Counted from the stretch's first letter, positions 46,201 to 57,354 are shown. The stretch is DNA of 64,000 nucleotides from Humitalea rosea (GCF_003253705.1 NZ_QKYU01000003.1:1-64000), one strand, 5' to 3'. Notes: generated by a model not told the origin, from the sequence alone. Translations and numbers: made by a program.

Positions 46201-47487
46201 ATGAAAAGCTCATTCCTGCTGGCGGCCGCAGCGGCCATCGGTCTTGCCGGGCCCGCCGTGGCGCAGCAACGCATCCCGGTCGGCCATCTGATGGACAATT
46301 CCGGCGCGACCTCGGACGTCGGCCTGCCCTATGGCCAAGGTGTCGCCGATACCCTCGCCTGGGTGAACGCCTCCCGCAACGGCATCTCCGGGCGCCAGTT
46401 GAATGTCCTCGGCTTCGACTACGGCTATGCCGCGCCGCGCGCGGTCGGCCAGTACCAGGCCTGGTCGCGCGACCGCGTCGTCGCCATCCAGGGCTGGGGC
46501 ACGGCGGATACCGAGGCGCTGACCCGGTTCGTGACGCGGGACCGCATCCCCTACATCTCCGGTTCCTATTCCGCCGCTTTGACCGATGCTGCAGGGCGCA
46601 GCGGGCGCCAGGGTGTGGAGGCGACACCGTTCAACTTCTTCTACGGCCCCTCCTACAGCGACGCTTTGCGCGGGATGCTGCAATGGGCCAAGCAGGATTG
46701 GGACCGCAGCGGCCGCGCCGGCCGGCCGAAATACGTCCATATGGGCGCCAACCACCCCTATCCGAACTCGCCGAAAGAGGCCGGTGAGAGCCTTGCGCGC
46801 GAACTCGGTTTCGACGTGCTGCCCGCCATCCAGTTCGCGCTGACGCCAGGCGACTACACCGCGCAATGCCTGACCTTGGGTAATCAGGGTGCGAATTACG
46901 CCTATCTCGGCAATACCGCGGGCTCCAACCTCTCGGTGCTGCGGGCCTGCCAGACGGCGGGGGTGCAGGTGCAGTTCCTCGGCAATGTCTGGGGCATGGA
47001 TGAGAACGCCATGAAGGCCGCCGGCACCGCCGCCAATGGCGTGGTCTTCCCGGTCCGCACCGCCGTGGTCTGGGGCCAGGATGCGCCTGGGATGACGACG
47101 GCGCGGCAGATCAGCCGCATCTCCGACCCCACCGGCACCGCCTATCGCACCGTGCATTATCTCGCCGGCATGTGCGCCGCGATGCTGATGACCGAGGCGA
47201 TGGACACCGCGGCCGAAGGTGGCGGGGCCATCACCGGCGAACGCATCCGCGAGGGCTTCTACGCCCGCCAGAACTGGGTGCCGCGCGGCTTCGAGGGGCT
47301 GTGCAGCCCGTCCTCCTTCGCGCCCGACGATCATCGCGGCACGATGCGAGTGGCACTCTATCGCGCCAAGGTCTCGGGCGACACCTCGCAGGGTTCGGTC
47401 GCCGACCTCGTTGCGGCCGGCACCATCAAGCTGGAGCCGGTGACGGTGATCGAGCTGGAACGCCGCCGCGAATGGCTCGGCTGGTAG
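46201..47487 (+). CDS. ABC transporter substrate-binding protein (LivK-like, Sec signal)
   Basis: The 428-residue protein starts at the ATG at 46201 with GGAGG-like bases upstream. It has a Sec signal peptide (cleavage after PAVAQ). The mature part is a type-I periplasmic receptor (RIPVGHLMDNSGATSDVG at the start). It is the receptor for the second transporter and is likely to bind an acid that the downstream ligases activate. The family is large, so the ligand is inferred from context only. Confidence 0.9.
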   Translation: MKSSFLLAAAAAIGLAGPAVAQQRIPVGHLMDNSGATSDVGLPYGQGVADTLAWVNASRNGISGRQLNVLGFDYGYAAPRAVGQYQAWSRDRVVAIQGWGTADTEALTRFVTRDRIPYISGSYSAALTDAAGRSGRQGVEATPFNFFYGPSYSDALRGMLQWAKQDWDRSGRAGRPKYVHMGANHPYPNSPKEAGESLARELGFDVLPAIQFALTPGDYTAQCLTLGNQGANYAYLGNTAGSNLSVLRACQTAGVQVQFLGNVWGMDENAMKAAGTAANGVVFPVRTAVVWGQDAPGMTTARQISRISDPTGTAYRTVHYLAGMCAAMLMTEAMDTAAEGGGAITGERIREGFYARQNWVPRGFEGLCSPSSFAPDDHRGTMRVALYRAKVSGDTSQGSVADLVAAGTIKLEPVTVIELERRREWLGW

Positions 47488-47491
47488 CAGC

Positions 47492-48304
47492 ATGAGCGCC
47501 GCGCAGCCCGAGGTCCCGCCGCTCCTCGAAGTGAACAACATCGAGGTCGTCTACAGCGACGTGATCCTGGTGCTGCGCGGCCTGTCGCTGAAGGTGCCGA
47601 AGGGCGAGATCGTCGCCTTGCTCGGCGCCAATGGCGCGGGGAAATCCACGACGCTCAAAGCGATCTCAGGCCTGCTGAAGACCGAGGATGGCGAGGTCAC
47701 GCGGGGTGATGTGACCTTCGCCGGCGAACGCATCAATGGCATCGATCCGCATCTGATCGTTCGCCGCGGCATCTTCCAGGTCATGGAAGGCCGCCGGATC
47801 GTTTCGGATATGACGGCGCTGGAGAATCTCCGCCTCGGCGCCTTCACCCGCCGCGACCGTGAGGTCGGGGACGACATCGAACGGGTCTATGGCTACTTCC
47901 CCCGCCTGAAGGAACGCACCGGCCTGGCCGGCTACCTTTCGGGCGGTGAGCAGCAGATGCTGGCGATCGGCCGCGCGCTGATGGCGCGGCCAAAACTGAT
48001 CCTGATGGACGAGCCCTCCATGGGCCTCTCGCCGCTGCTGGTGCAGGAGGTGTTCGGCATCATCCGCAAGATCAACCAGGACCTCGGCGTGACCATCCTG
48101 CTGGTCGAGCAGAATGCGCGCATGGCGCTCTCCGTCGCCTCCTATGGCTATGTCATGGAGCAGGGCAAGGTGGTGCTGGATGGCACCGCCGCGGAGCTCG
48201 CCGACAATGAGGATGTGAAGGAATTCTACCTCGGCGGTCATGGCGCGGAACGGAAATCCTTCCGCAACCTGAAATCCTTCAAGCGACGGAAGCGGTGGCT
48301 ATGA
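47492..48304 (+). CDS. livF: Branched-chain amino acid-type ABC transporter ATP-binding protein (LivF-like)
   Basis: The 270-residue ATPase has Walker A GANGAGKST, signature LSGGEQQML and Walker B LILMDEPSMGLSP. It carries an unusual basic C-terminal tail (NLKSFKRRKRWL) beyond the usual LivF end. It overlaps the next ligase-like gene by four bases (ATGA). It supplies the second ATPase of the transporter. Confidence 0.92.
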   Translation: MSAAQPEVPPLLEVNNIEVVYSDVILVLRGLSLKVPKGEIVALLGANGAGKSTTLKAISGLLKTEDGEVTRGDVTFAGERINGIDPHLIVRRGIFQVMEGRRIVSDMTALENLRLGAFTRRDREVGDDIERVYGYFPRLKERTGLAGYLSGGEQQMLAIGRALMARPKLILMDEPSMGLSPLLVQEVFGIIRKINQDLGVTILLVEQNARMALSVASYGYVMEQGKVVLDGTAAELADNEDVKEFYLGGHGAERKSFRNLKSFKRRKRWL

Positions 48305-49500
48305 GCCTCGAATATCGTAGCCCAGAATATCGCAGCCCGGACCAGCGCGCCGCCGATATCGCGCGGGAACTGCCGGCGGCCCTGGCCCATGCCCGGCGGG
48401 CGGCGGCCTATCGCGACATGCCGGAAGTGCCGCTCGCCGACCTGCCGGTGCTGCGCAAATCCGATCTGGTCGCGGGGCAGGGGGCGGCGCCGCCCTTCGG
48501 GGGCATGAATGCCGCCCCGCTCGGCAGCCTCGCCCGGGTCTTCCTCTCGCCGGGGCCGATCGTGGAGGGCCATGGCTACGGCCCCGACCCCTTCCGCTTC
48601 GCCCGCGCGCTGACGGCCACGGGGCTGCGCCCTGGGGATCTGCTGCATAATTGCTTCGCCTACCACTTCACCCCGGCGGGCTACATGCTGGAGGCGGGCG
48701 CGCATGCCCTCGGCTGTCCGGTGTTCCCGGGCGGCACCGGCAACACCGAGCAGCAGGCCCGCGCCATCGCCTTGCTGCGCCCGCGCGGCTGGTGCGGCAC
48801 ACCCGACTTCCTCAAGACGGTGCTGGAGAAGGGCGACGAGCTGGGCCTTGACCTCACCAGCCTCGCGGTCGCGCATGTCTCGGGCGGGGCTTATCTACCG
48901 GCTCTGCGCGCCTTCTACACCGCGCGCGGCATCGCCGCCCGCCAGTCCTATGCCAGCGCCGATGCCGGCGTCATCGCCTATGAGACCGAGGCGAATGACG
49001 GGCTGGTGGTGGATGAGGGGGTGCTGGTGGAAATCCTCCGCCCCGGCACCGGCGAGCCGCTGCCCGAGGGGGAGGTCGGCGAGGTTGTCGTCACCACCCT
49101 GTCCGCCACCACCGCCTGGCCGCTGGTGCGCTTCGCCACCGGTGATCTCTCGGCGGTGCTGCCGGGGCTCTCGCCCTGCGGGCGCACCAACATGCGGCTG
49201 CGCGGCTGGATGGGCCGCGCCGACCAGGCGGCCAAGGTGCGGGGGATGTTCATTCGGCCGGAGCAAATCGCGGCCATCGCCCGCGCGGTGCCCGCCGCCG
49301 GGCGGCTGCGGCTGGTCGTCACCTTGGATGGCACCCGCGACGTGCTGACCCTGCGCGCCGAGGGCGACCCGACGCTCGCCGAGCGCCTCGCCGCAGCCCT
49401 CGCGGATGCGACCAAGCTGCGTGGCACGGTGGCGATGGCCCCGCCCGGCAGCCTGCCGAACGACGGCAAGGTCATCGAGGACCTGCGTCCCGTGCCATGA
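48301..49500 (+). CDS. Phenylacetate-CoA ligase-like protein without the usual P-loop
   Basis: The 399-residue protein has the PaaK-type ANL fold: late LVRFATGDLSAVLPG, LRGWMGRADQAAKVRGMFIRPEQI, and C-terminal NDGKVIEDL (C-terminal lysine region). The expected SSGTTG phosphate loop is absent, and the site reads VFLSPGPIVEG. It is thus an odd member that may not activate its acid by the standard route or may have an accessory role. It overlaps livF and the next ligase. Confidence 0.8.
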   Translation: MSLEYRSPEYRSPDQRAADIARELPAALAHARRAAAYRDMPEVPLADLPVLRKSDLVAGQGAAPPFGGMNAAPLGSLARVFLSPGPIVEGHGYGPDPFRFARALTATGLRPGDLLHNCFAYHFTPAGYMLEAGAHALGCPVFPGGTGNTEQQARAIALLRPRGWCGTPDFLKTVLEKGDELGLDLTSLAVAHVSGGAYLPALRAFYTARGIAARQSYASADAGVIAYETEANDGLVVDEGVLVEILRPGTGEPLPEGEVGEVVVTTLSATTAWPLVRFATGDLSAVLPGLSPCGRTNMRLRGWMGRADQAAKVRGMFIRPEQIAAIARAVPAAGRLRLVVTLDGTRDVLTLRAEGDPTLAERLAAALADATKLRGTVAMAPPGSLPNDGKVIEDLRPVP

Positions 49501-51074
49501 TCGCCATTCCGCCCGTCTGCAACATCGCGACCGAGGCCTGTGACCGCTGGGCCGATGGCAGCGGCCGCGCCGCCATCCATCATTTGCGGGATGATGGCCA
49601 GCTCGAAACCTGGTCCTTCGACCGGCTGCGCGCCGCCTCCGCCCGGCTTGCCAATACCCTCGCGGCCCATGGGGTGCGGCGGGGGGACCGGGTGGCCGTG
49701 CTGCTGGCGCAGGGGCCGGAGGTCGCGGTGGCACATCTCGCGGCCTATCGGATGGGGGCCATCGCCGTGCCCCTCTTCGTGCTGTTCGGGCCGGAGGCGC
49801 TGGCCTTCCGGCTGCGCGACAGCGGCTGTGCCGCGCTGATCACCGATACCGCCGGCGCCGGGCTGGTGGAGGGGATCGGCGTGCCGCTGGTGCTGGCGCT
49901 CGGCGGCGGGCCCGGCGCGCTGGACTACGCCGCGGAGACCGCGCGCGCCGCCGATACCCATGCCGCGCTTGCGACCGGTGGGGATGATCCGGCGCTGATC
50001 ATCTATACCAGCGGCACCACCGGGAGCCCCAAGGGCGCGCTGCATGGCCATCGCGTGCTGCGCGGCCATCTCCCGGGCGTGGAGATGCCACATGACGGCT
50101 TCCCCCAGCCCGGCGATCTGATGTGGACCCCGGCCGACTGGGCCTGGATCGGCGGGCTGCTGGATGTGCTGCTGCCGGCGCTCTACTGCGGCGTGCCGGT
50201 GCTCGCGCATCGCTTCCGGAAATTCGACCCCGAGGCGGCGCTGAGCCTGATGGCGACGCATGACGTGCGCAACGCCTTCCTGCCGCCGACGGCGCTGAAG
50301 ATGCTGCGCGCCGTGCCGGTCGCGGCCCGCTTCGGCGCCCGCCCGCGCAGCCTCGGCTCGGGTGGCGAGACCCTGGGCGATGGGCTGCTGGACTGGGGGC
50401 AGGAGACATTCGGCGTCAGCATCAATGAATTCTACGGCCAGACCGAATGCAACCTCGTCATCGCCGGCTGCGCCTCCCGCTTCCCCCGCGCCCCCGGCAG
50501 CATGGGCCGCGCGGTGCCGGGGCATGAGGTCGCGATCCTGGCCGAGGATGGCAGCCCGACGCCCGAGGGCGAGGAGGGCGTGATCGCCGTCCGCACTCCC
50601 GATCCGGTGGCCTTCCTCGGCTACTGGCAGAATCCGGCGGCGACGGCGGCGAAATACCGCGGCGACTGGCTGCTGACCGGGGATCGCGGGCGGATGAACG
50701 GGCAGGGGGATATCTTCTTCCTCGGCCGGGACGATGATGTGATCACCTCGGCCGGCTACCGCATCGGGCCGGGGGAGATCGAGGACAGCCTGCTGCGCCA
50801 CCCCGCCGTCGCCATGGCCGCCGTCATCGGCCTGCCGGATGCGCTGCGGACCGAGCGGGTCACCGCGGTCATCGTGCCCGCCCCGGGCTTCGCCCCGGAT
50901 GCGGCCCTTGCCATCGCGATCCAGGACCATGTCCGCCGCCAGGTCGCCGCCCATGCCTATCCGCGGGAGGTGGTCTTCGCCGAGACCCTGCCGATGACCG
51001 CGACCGGCAAGATCATGCGGGGGGCCTTGCGCGCGAGCCTCGGCGCGCGCGACACAGAGGACGGAGGCGCCTGA
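49497..51074 (+). CDS. Acyl-CoA synthetase (AMP-binding)
   Basis: The 525-residue protein has the standard ANL motifs: phosphate loop [39 protein letters not shown], and the C-terminal lysine in [11 protein letters not shown]. It should make acyl-CoA from a short or medium acid, ATP and CoA, like the medium-chain or propionyl/isovaleryl CoA ligases. It is the third ANL gene in the operon and sits just ahead of isovaleryl-CoA dehydrogenase. Confidence 0.92.
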   Translation: MIAIPPVCNIATEACDRWADGSGRAAIHHLRDDGQLETWSFDRLRAASARLANTLAAHGVRRGDRVAVLLAQGPEVAVAHLAAYRMGAIAVPLFVLFGPEALAFRLRDSGCAALITDTAGAGLVEGIGVPLVLALGGGPGALDYAAETARAADTHAALATGGDDPALIIYTSGTTGSPKGALHGHRVLRGHLPGVEMPHDGFPQPGDLMWTPADWAWIGGLLDVLLPALYCGVPVLAHRFRKFDPEAALSLMATHDVRNAFLPPTALKMLRAVPVAARFGARPRSLGSGGETLGDGLLDWGQETFGVSINEFYGQTECNLVIAGCASRFPRAPGSMGRAVPGHEVAILAEDGSPTPEGEEGVIAVRTPDPVAFLGYWQNPAATAAKYRGDWLLTGDRGRMNGQGDIFFLGRDDDVITSAGYRIGPGEIEDSLLRHPAVAMAAVIGLPDALRTERVTAVIVPAPGFAPDAALAIAIQDHVRRQVAAHAYPREVVFAETLPMTATGKIMRGALRASLGARDTEDGGA

Positions 51075-51076
51075 CC

Positions 51077-52255
51077 ATGCTCTCGAACACCACGACCCTG
51101 CCGCAGCTCGACCATGGGTTGGGCGAGGATGTGGATATGCTGCGCGACAGCGTGCGCGGCTTCGCCGCCACCCGCATCGCCCCAATCGCCGCGGAGATCG
51201 ACCGCACGGATGAATTCCCGCGCTACCTCTGGCCGGAGATGGGGGCGCTTGGCCTGCATGGCATCACCGTCGCCGAGGAACGCGGCGGCAGCGGCATGGG
51301 GTATCTCGCGCATTGCGTGGCGATGGAGGAGGTCAGCCGCGCCTCGGCCAGCGTCGGCCTCTCCTACGGCGCGCATAGCAACCTTTGCGTGAACCAGTTG
51401 GAGCGCAACGGCACCCTGGCCCAGCGCGCGCAATATTTGCCCAAGCTGATCAGCGGCGAGCATCTTGGCGCGCTTGCGATGAGCGAGCCGGGGGCGGGCA
51501 GCGATGTCGTCTCCATGAAGCTGCGCGCGGAAAAACGCGGCGACCGTTGGGTGCTGAACGGCACCAAGATGTGGATCACCAATGCCCATTACGGCGAGGT
51601 GATCATCGTCTATGCCAAGACCGATCCCGAGGCCGGGCCGAAGGGCATCACCGCCTTCATCGTGCAGCGCGATTTCCCCGGTTTTTCGGCGGCCCAGAAG
51701 CTGGACAAGATGGGGATGCGCGGCTCGCCGACCTCCGAGCTTGTGTTCCAGGACTGCGAAGTTCCCGAGGAGAATATCCTGGGGGTGCTCAACGGCGGCG
51801 TTCGGGTGCTGATGTCGGGGCTGGATTACGAACGCGCGGTGCTGGCCGCCGGTCCCTTGGGCATTTTGCAGGCCTGCCTGGATGTGGTCGTGCCCTATAT
51901 CCATGAGCGCAGGCAGTTCGGGCAGCCGATCGGCGAGTTCCAGTTCATCCAGGGCAAGGTCGCGGATATGTACACCGCGCTGAACGCCGCCCGCGCCTAT
52001 GTCTATGCCGTCGCCCGCGCCTGCGATGCCGGCCGCGCGTCCCGGAAGGATGCCGCCGGCGCGATCCTCTTCGCCGCCGAGGCCGCGACCAAGGCGGCGC
52101 TCGATGCGATCCAGATCCTCGGCGGCAATGGCTATATCAACGACTACCCGACCGGGCGGCTGCTGCGGGATGCCAAGCTTTACGAGATCGGCGCCGGCAC
52201 CAGCGAAATCCGCAGGTTGCTGATCGGGCGCGAGATCTTCCGGGAATCCGCATGA
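51077..52255 (+). CDS. ivd: Isovaleryl-CoA dehydrogenase
   Basis: The 392-residue acyl-CoA dehydrogenase has the catalytic Glu in the isovaleryl-CoA-specific place: [10 protein letters not shown] with the base at about residue 252. At the usual distal position ([10 protein letters not shown]) it has Gly. That split is the mark of isovaleryl-CoA dehydrogenase. It also has the FAD motifs SEPGAGSDV and WITNAHY. It oxidises isovaleryl-CoA to 3-methylcrotonyl-CoA and passes electrons to electron-transfer flavoprotein. Confidence 0.93.
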   Translation: MLSNTTTLPQLDHGLGEDVDMLRDSVRGFAATRIAPIAAEIDRTDEFPRYLWPEMGALGLHGITVAEERGGSGMGYLAHCVAMEEVSRASASVGLSYGAHSNLCVNQLERNGTLAQRAQYLPKLISGEHLGALAMSEPGAGSDVVSMKLRAEKRGDRWVLNGTKMWITNAHYGEVIIVYAKTDPEAGPKGITAFIVQRDFPGFSAAQKLDKMGMRGSPTSELVFQDCEVPEENILGVLNGGVRVLMSGLDYERAVLAAGPLGILQACLDVVVPYIHERRQFGQPIGEFQFIQGKVADMYTALNAARAYVYAVARACDAGRASRKDAAGAILFAAEAATKAALDAIQILGGNGYINDYPTGRLLRDAKLYEIGAGTSEIRRLLIGREIFRESA

Positions 52256-53820
52256 GCGCCGCGGAGACCGCCGCCCGCCGTGCGCATATGCAGGGGCTGG
52301 TCGCGACCTTGCGCGAACGCACCGAGGCTGCGGCCCTCGGCGGCACCGAAGCCTCCCGTGCCCGGCATGAGTCGCGTGGCAAGCTGCTGCCGCGCGCGCG
52401 GGTCGAGGCGCTGCTCGACCCCGGTGCGCCCTTCCTGGAATTCTCGCCGCTCGCGGCCCATGGCATGTATGGCGGCGAGGTGCCTGGCGCGGGCATGATT
52501 TCCGGCATCGGCCGCGTTTCCGGCCGGCTCTGCGTCATCATCGCCAATGACGCCACGGTGAAGGGCGGCTCCTACTACCCGCTGACGGTGAAGAAGCATC
52601 TGCGGGCGCAGGAGATCGCGGCGCAGAACAATCTGCCCTGCCTGTATCTGGTCGATAGCGGCGGCGCGAACCTGCCGAACCAGGATGAGATATTCCCGGA
52701 TCGCGACCACTTCGGCCGCATCTTCTTCAACCAGGCGAATATGTCGGCGGCGGGGATTCCGCAGCTTGCCGCCGTGCTCGGCTCCTGCACCGCCGGCGGG
52801 GCCTATGTGCCGGCGATGTGCGACGAGGCGATCATCGTCAAGGACCAGGGCACGATCTTCCTCGCCGGCCCGCCGCTGGTGAAGGCCGCGACCGGGGAGA
52901 TCGTGACCGCCGAGGATCTCGGCGGCGCGGATGTGCACACGCGCCTCTCCGGCGTCGCCGATCATTTCGCGCTGGACGACCTCGACGCGCTCGGCCGTCT
53001 GCGCCGGATCGTCGCGACCCTCCCGGCGCAGCCCGTGCCCGGGCGCGCCCCGGTGCGCCCGCCGCTGCATGACGACATCGACGGGCTGATCCCCGAGGAT
53101 GTCCGCACCCCCTATGAGGTCCGCGACATCATCGAGCGCCTGGTGGACGGCAGCGAGTTCGACGAGTTCAAGGCGCGCTATGGCGCGACGCTCGTCTGCG
53201 GCTTCGCGCATATCCATGGCATCCGCATCGGCATCATCGCCAACAACGGGATATTGTTCTCGGAATCCGCCCAGAAGGGCGCGCATTTCGTCGAGCTGTG
53301 CAGCCAGCGCCGCATTCCTCTGCTGTTCCTGCAAAACATCTCGGGCTTCATGGTCGGCCGCAAATACGAGACCGGCGGCATCGCCAAGGATGGCGCCAAG
53401 CTCGTCACCGCCGTCGCCACCACCAATGTCCCGAAGATCACCGTGCTGATCGGCGGCAGCTTTGGCGCGGGGAATTATGGGATGTGCGGGCGCGCCTATT
53501 CGCCGCGCTTCCTGTTCACCTGGCCGAACAGCCGCATCTCCGTGATGGGCGGGCCGCAGGCCGCCGCCGTGATGGCAACCTTGCGCCGCGACACCATCGA
53601 GGGGCGCGGCGGCGCCTGGTCGGCGGAGGAGGAGGCGGCCTTCAAGGCCCCCATCGCCCAGAAATACGAGGTCGAGGGCGACCCCTATCACGCCACCGCC
53701 CGGCTCTGGGATGACGGCATCATCGCGCCGTCGGAGACGCGCGACGTGCTGGGCCTCGCCTTCGCCGCGGCGCTGAACGCGCCCATTCCGGAAACCCGCT
53801 TCGGACTGTTCCGGATGTGA
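52252..53820 (+). CDS. 3-methylcrotonyl-CoA carboxylase beta (carboxyltransferase) subunit
   Basis: The 522-residue protein has the carboxyltransferase halves of the MCC beta type: [37 protein letters not shown] and [13 protein letters not shown]. The C-terminal half has [13 protein letters not shown] and [10 protein letters not shown]. It accepts carboxyl from biotin and places it on 3-methylcrotonyl-CoA, giving 3-methylglutaconyl-CoA. Geranyl-CoA carboxylase is a close relative that cannot be fully excluded, but the preceding isovaleryl-CoA dehydrogenase supports MCC. Confidence 0.92.
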   Translation: MSAAETAARRAHMQGLVATLRERTEAAALGGTEASRARHESRGKLLPRARVEALLDPGAPFLEFSPLAAHGMYGGEVPGAGMISGIGRVSGRLCVIIANDATVKGGSYYPLTVKKHLRAQEIAAQNNLPCLYLVDSGGANLPNQDEIFPDRDHFGRIFFNQANMSAAGIPQLAAVLGSCTAGGAYVPAMCDEAIIVKDQGTIFLAGPPLVKAATGEIVTAEDLGGADVHTRLSGVADHFALDDLDALGRLRRIVATLPAQPVPGRAPVRPPLHDDIDGLIPEDVRTPYEVRDIIERLVDGSEFDEFKARYGATLVCGFAHIHGIRIGIIANNGILFSESAQKGAHFVELCSQRRIPLLFLQNISGFMVGRKYETGGIAKDGAKLVTAVATTNVPKITVLIGGSFGAGNYGMCGRAYSPRFLFTWPNSRISVMGGPQAAAVMATLRRDTIEGRGGAWSAEEEAAFKAPIAQKYEVEGDPYHATARLWDDGIIAPSETRDVLGLAFAAALNAPIPETRFGLFRM

Positions 53821-55778
53821 TCCAGTCGCTCCTCATCGCCAATCGCGGCGAGATCGCCGTCCGCATCATCCACACCTGCCGTCGCCTTGGCATCCGCAGC
53901 ATCGCCGTGTTCAGCGAGGCCGATCGCGACGCCCTGCATGTCGCCATGGCCGATGAGGCCGTGGCGATCGGCGCCGCGCCGGCGCGGGACTCCTATCTCC
54001 GCGCCGATGCCATCCTTGACGCCGCCCGCCGCACGAGGGCCGAGGCCATCCATCCCGGCTATGGCTTCCTGTCGGAGAACGCCGATTTCGCCGAGGCCTG
54101 CGTCGCCGCCGGTTTTCGCTTCGTCGGCCCGCCCGCCAGCGCCATTCGCGCCATGGGCAGCAAGGCGGCGGCCAAGACGCTCGCGGCCTCGGCTGGCGCA
54201 CCGATCCTGCCCGGCTACCATGGCGAGGACCAATCCGACGCCCGCCTGCTGGCCGAGGCCGCCCGCATCGGCACGCCCCTGCTGATCAAGGCGACGGCGG
54301 GCGGCGGTGGCCGCGGGATGCGCGGCGTGAGTGATGCCGATGAGTTCGCCACCGAACTCGCCGCCGCCCGCCGCGAATCCCTGGCCGCCTTCGGCGATGA
54401 CCGCGTGCTGCTGGAGCGCTGGCTGCAACGCCCGCGCCATGTCGAGGTCCAGGTGTTCGGCGATATTTTTGGACGCGTCGTGGCCCTTTCCACCCGCGAC
54501 TGTTCCCTGCAACGCCGCCATCAAAAAGTGCTTGAGGAAGCCCCGGCCCCGGCGCTCCCGGCCGAAATGATCGCCCGTCTGGAGGCCAGCGCCGTCGCCG
54601 CCGCCAGTGCCGCCGGCTACCACAACGCCGGCACCGTGGAATTCGTGGTGGAGGGCGACCAGGCCTCCTTCCTGGAGATGAACACCCGGCTGCAGGTCGA
54701 GCACCCGGTCACGGAGATGGTCCTGGGCCTGGATCTGGTCGAATGGCAGCTCCGGGTCGCCTCGGGCGAGGCGCTGCCCGCCTCCTGGCCCCCGGCGCCC
54801 AAGGGCCATGCCGTCGAGGTCCGCCTCTGCGCCGAGGACCCCGATCAGGACTGGCGCCCCTCCACCGGCCGCCTCACGCGCTTCACCATGCCCAAAGCCG
54901 ACGCCAGCCTGCGAGTGGAGACGGGCGTACGGCAGGGCGACGTTGTCACCCCCTATTACGACAGCATGATCGCCAAGCTCGTCGCCCATGGCCCAACGCG
55001 GGCGGAGGCCCTGGCGCGGCTGGCCGAGGCCCTCGCGACGGCCGAGGTCGCGGGGCCGGCGACCAACCTCGGGCTGCTGCGGCGCATCATCCGCCATCCG
55101 GCGCTGCATGCGGCCGCGCTCGACACCGGCTTCATCGCCCGCCATGCGGAGGATCTGCTGCCCGCGCGCGGCGTGGCGCCCCTCCGCGTCATGGCCGCGG
55201 CCATCGCCGCCCGCCTGCCGGTCGCGAGCGGGGACGACCCCTGGGCGCGGGCCGACGGCTTCCGCCTCCAGGGCGTGGCGACCTTGCGGATGGTGCTGCT
55301 GGATGGCGATGACCGGCACAGCCTGATCCTGACCCGGCCGCGGCAGACACCCTGGCAGGTGGCGCTGCCCGGTTGCGAGAGTGCCGCGATTTCGGCCCAT
55401 GCGCTCGATGATGGCGCCCTGCTCGTGAGCTGGGGCGAGCAGGTCTTCCGTGCCCAGGTGTTCGAGGACCGCGTGACCCTGGCGGGCATCACGTATCGCC
55501 TCGGCTTCGCCGATCCGATGGCGCCGGCGGGGGGCGCGGCGGCGGTCGATGGCCGTCTCTCGGCGCCCATCCCGGGCCGCGTCGCCGCCATTTCCACAAC
55601 GGTGGGCGATCAGGTGGTCCGGGGCCAGGTGCTGGCGGTGATCGAGGCGATGAAGACCGAGATACGCCTCGCGGCACCGGCCGATGGCATCGTCGTCCAT
55701 ATCGGCTGCGCGGTGGGCGAGATGGTGGAGGAGGGGCGGGAGGTTGTTACCCTCGGCCCCCTTCCGGCAGTACATTGA
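53817..55778 (+). CDS. 3-methylcrotonyl-CoA carboxylase alpha (biotin carboxylase/BCCP) subunit
   Basis: The 653-residue protein starts at a GTG overlapping the beta stop. Biotin carboxylase occupies about 1-450 ([12 protein letters not shown] start, [15 protein letters not shown]-grasp loop, [10 protein letters not shown]), and the biotinyl domain is at the C-terminus, with lysine K613 in EAMKTE. It carboxylates biotin with bicarbonate and ATP. It is the last operon gene and converges on the MFS gene with a 32-base overlap. Confidence 0.95.
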   Translation: MIQSLLIANRGEIAVRIIHTCRRLGIRSIAVFSEADRDALHVAMADEAVAIGAAPARDSYLRADAILDAARRTRAEAIHPGYGFLSENADFAEACVAAGFRFVGPPASAIRAMGSKAAAKTLAASAGAPILPGYHGEDQSDARLLAEAARIGTPLLIKATAGGGGRGMRGVSDADEFATELAAARRESLAAFGDDRVLLERWLQRPRHVEVQVFGDIFGRVVALSTRDCSLQRRHQKVLEEAPAPALPAEMIARLEASAVAAASAAGYHNAGTVEFVVEGDQASFLEMNTRLQVEHPVTEMVLGLDLVEWQLRVASGEALPASWPPAPKGHAVEVRLCAEDPDQDWRPSTGRLTRFTMPKADASLRVETGVRQGDVVTPYYDSMIAKLVAHGPTRAEALARLAEALATAEVAGPATNLGLLRRIIRHPALHAAALDTGFIARHAEDLLPARGVAPLRVMAAAIAARLPVASGDDPWARADGFRLQGVATLRMVLLDGDDRHSLILTRPRQTPWQVALPGCESAAISAHALDDGALLVSWGEQVFRAQVFEDRVTLAGITYRLGFADPMAPAGGAAAVDGRLSAPIPGRVAAISTTVGDQVVRGQVLAVIEAMKTEIRLAAPADGIVVHIGCAVGEMVEEGREVVTLGPLPAVH

Positions 55779-57354
55779 GGTAGCGGGCAAGCTCCGGCGT
55801 GCTGCCCGCGATCTGCAGGCTGGCGGCACGCGCCAGAACGGCCCTGTCCTCCGGGGTCAGCCGGGCGGTTTCGCGCAGATGGTCGGTCCAGCTTTCCACC
55901 GCCCATAGCTCGATCCAGCGTTCCGGGAGGGCGACATCCTCATAGAGGCGCCAGGTCACCGCGCCGCCGCGCAGCCGCACGCGGCGGCATTCGGCCATGG
56001 CGGCCAGGAAGGCGGCGCGATCGGCGGGCAGGATCGTGTAGCGCACGACCTCCAGCACCCGGCCGGACTGCTCGCCCAAGGCCTGGATCAGATCGGCCGA
56101 GGGAGCATCCGGGCGGGCTGGCGTGGGGATCGTCTCGGCCTCGGCGGTGAGCGGTGCCTCGATCTGTGCCCGCCGCACGAGCCAGGAGGCGATGGCCCCG
56201 AGCACGCCGAAGGACACCAGCGTCACCGGCAGCCCGACGATGTGCCCGGCGATGCCGGCCAAGGTCGATCCCGCCGCCAGCGCGCCGAAGAAGCTCAGTT
56301 GGTAGATCGCGATCGCCCGCGCCCGCACCCAGCCGGGTGCGGCGAATTGCGCCGAGGCCTGCAAGGTGCTCGCCACCGTGATCCAGGAGATGCCGTAGCC
56401 GACCATGCCGATCCCGGCCACGAACCAGTGGAAGGACACCCCGAGCAGCGCCAGCGACGCCCCGGACAGCATGGTGCCCATCAGCACGATCTTCGACCGG
56501 TCGGCCCGCGCGCGCAGCCAGGGCAGGGCGAAGCCGCCGCCCACCGCCCCTGACCCCATCGCCGTCAGCATCAGACCATAGGATTCCGGGCCGAGGCCGA
56601 GCTGTTCGCGCACCAGCAGCGGCAGCAGGCCCCAGACCGCCGCGCCGAAGAAGAAGAAGGCCAGGGCCCGCAGGATCGTCGCCCGCAGCAGGGGCGAGGC
56701 GGCGACGAACCGGACCCCGGCCCGCATCGCTGACAGGAAGTGCTCCTTGGGCAGGGTGCGGTTCGCCTCCGACGCCTCCCGTCGCCAGAACAGCAGCGCG
56801 ATCAGCAGCAGGCTGGCGCAGATGGCATTCAATGCGAAGGACGCGGCAGTATCGAACCAGCCGATGACGAAGCCGCCGACCGCGGGCCCGAGCGACCGCG
56901 CGAGGTTGAAGCCGATGCCGTTCAGCGCGATCGCCTGCACGAGGTCGCTGCGCGGCACCAGCTCGGGCGTGGTCGCGGCCCAGCCCGGAAAGGTCATGGC
57001 CGTCCCGGCGCCCACCGCGAAGGTCAGCGCGAGCAGGCTCCACGGCCCAAGCATCCCGCCCCAGGCCAGGGCGCAGAGCAGCAGCGACACCGCCACCATC
57101 CAGAGCTGCGCCGCGATCAGGAACAATCGCCGGTCGAGGATATCGGCCAGCGCCCCCGCCGGCAGCGCCAGCAGGAAAACCGGCAGCATCGAGGAGGCCT
57201 GCACCAGCGAGACCATGATCGGGGAAGGGTCGAGCGTGGTCATCGACCACCCCGCCCCGGTGTTCTGCACCCACATCCCGGCATTGGCCGCGAGGTTTGC
57301 CCACCACAACATGCGGAACGCCGGGTGCCGGAGCGGTGCGAAAGCAGATGCCAT
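55747..57354 (-). CDS. MFS transporter with a C-terminal ABM-like domain
   Basis: The 535-residue protein has about twelve membrane segments (1-400), like the MFS_3 group of exporters (EntS-like). A soluble C-terminal domain of about 110 residues follows (RVLEVVRYTILPADRAAFLAAMAECRR, then WIELWAVESWTDHLRETARLT), which resembles a dimeric alpha-beta barrel, monooxygenase-like fold. The soluble domain may gate or sense cargo. The cargo is unknown. The stop converges with the carboxylase gene. Confidence 0.88.
   Translation of the reverse strand: MASAFAPLRHPAFRMLWWANLAANAGMWVQNTGAGWSMTTLDPSPIMVSLVQASSMLPVFLLALPAGALADILDRRLFLIAAQLWMVAVSLLLCALAWGGMLGPWSLLALTFAVGAGTAMTFPGWAATTPELVPRSDLVQAIALNGIGFNLARSLGPAVGGFVIGWFDTAASFALNAICASLLLIALLFWRREASEANRTLPKEHFLSAMRAGVRFVAASPLLRATILRALAFFFFGAAVWGLLPLLVREQLGLGPESYGLMLTAMGSGAVGGGFALPWLRARADRSKIVLMGTMLSGASLALLGVSFHWFVAGIGMVGYGISWITVASTLQASAQFAAPGWVRARAIAIYQLSFFGALAAGSTLAGIAGHIVGLPVTLVSFGVLGAIASWLVRRAQIEAPLTAEAETIPTPARPDAPSADLIQALGEQSGRVLEVVRYTILPADRAAFLAAMAECRRVRLRGGAVTWRLYEDVALPERWIELWAVESWTDHLRETARLTPEDRAVLARAASLQIAGSTPELARYLNVLPEGGRG

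Noticed and set aside
44058-46298. A 746-codon open frame antisense to livH and livM
   Set aside because: The composition is His/Asp/Arg-rich without domains; the + strand genes are clear permeases.
52252-55778. Geranyl-CoA carboxylase instead of methylcrotonyl-CoA carboxylase
   Set aside because: The adjacent isovaleryl-CoA dehydrogenase with its specific catalytic Glu position favours methylcrotonyl-CoA, though a phylogeny would be needed to exclude the other.
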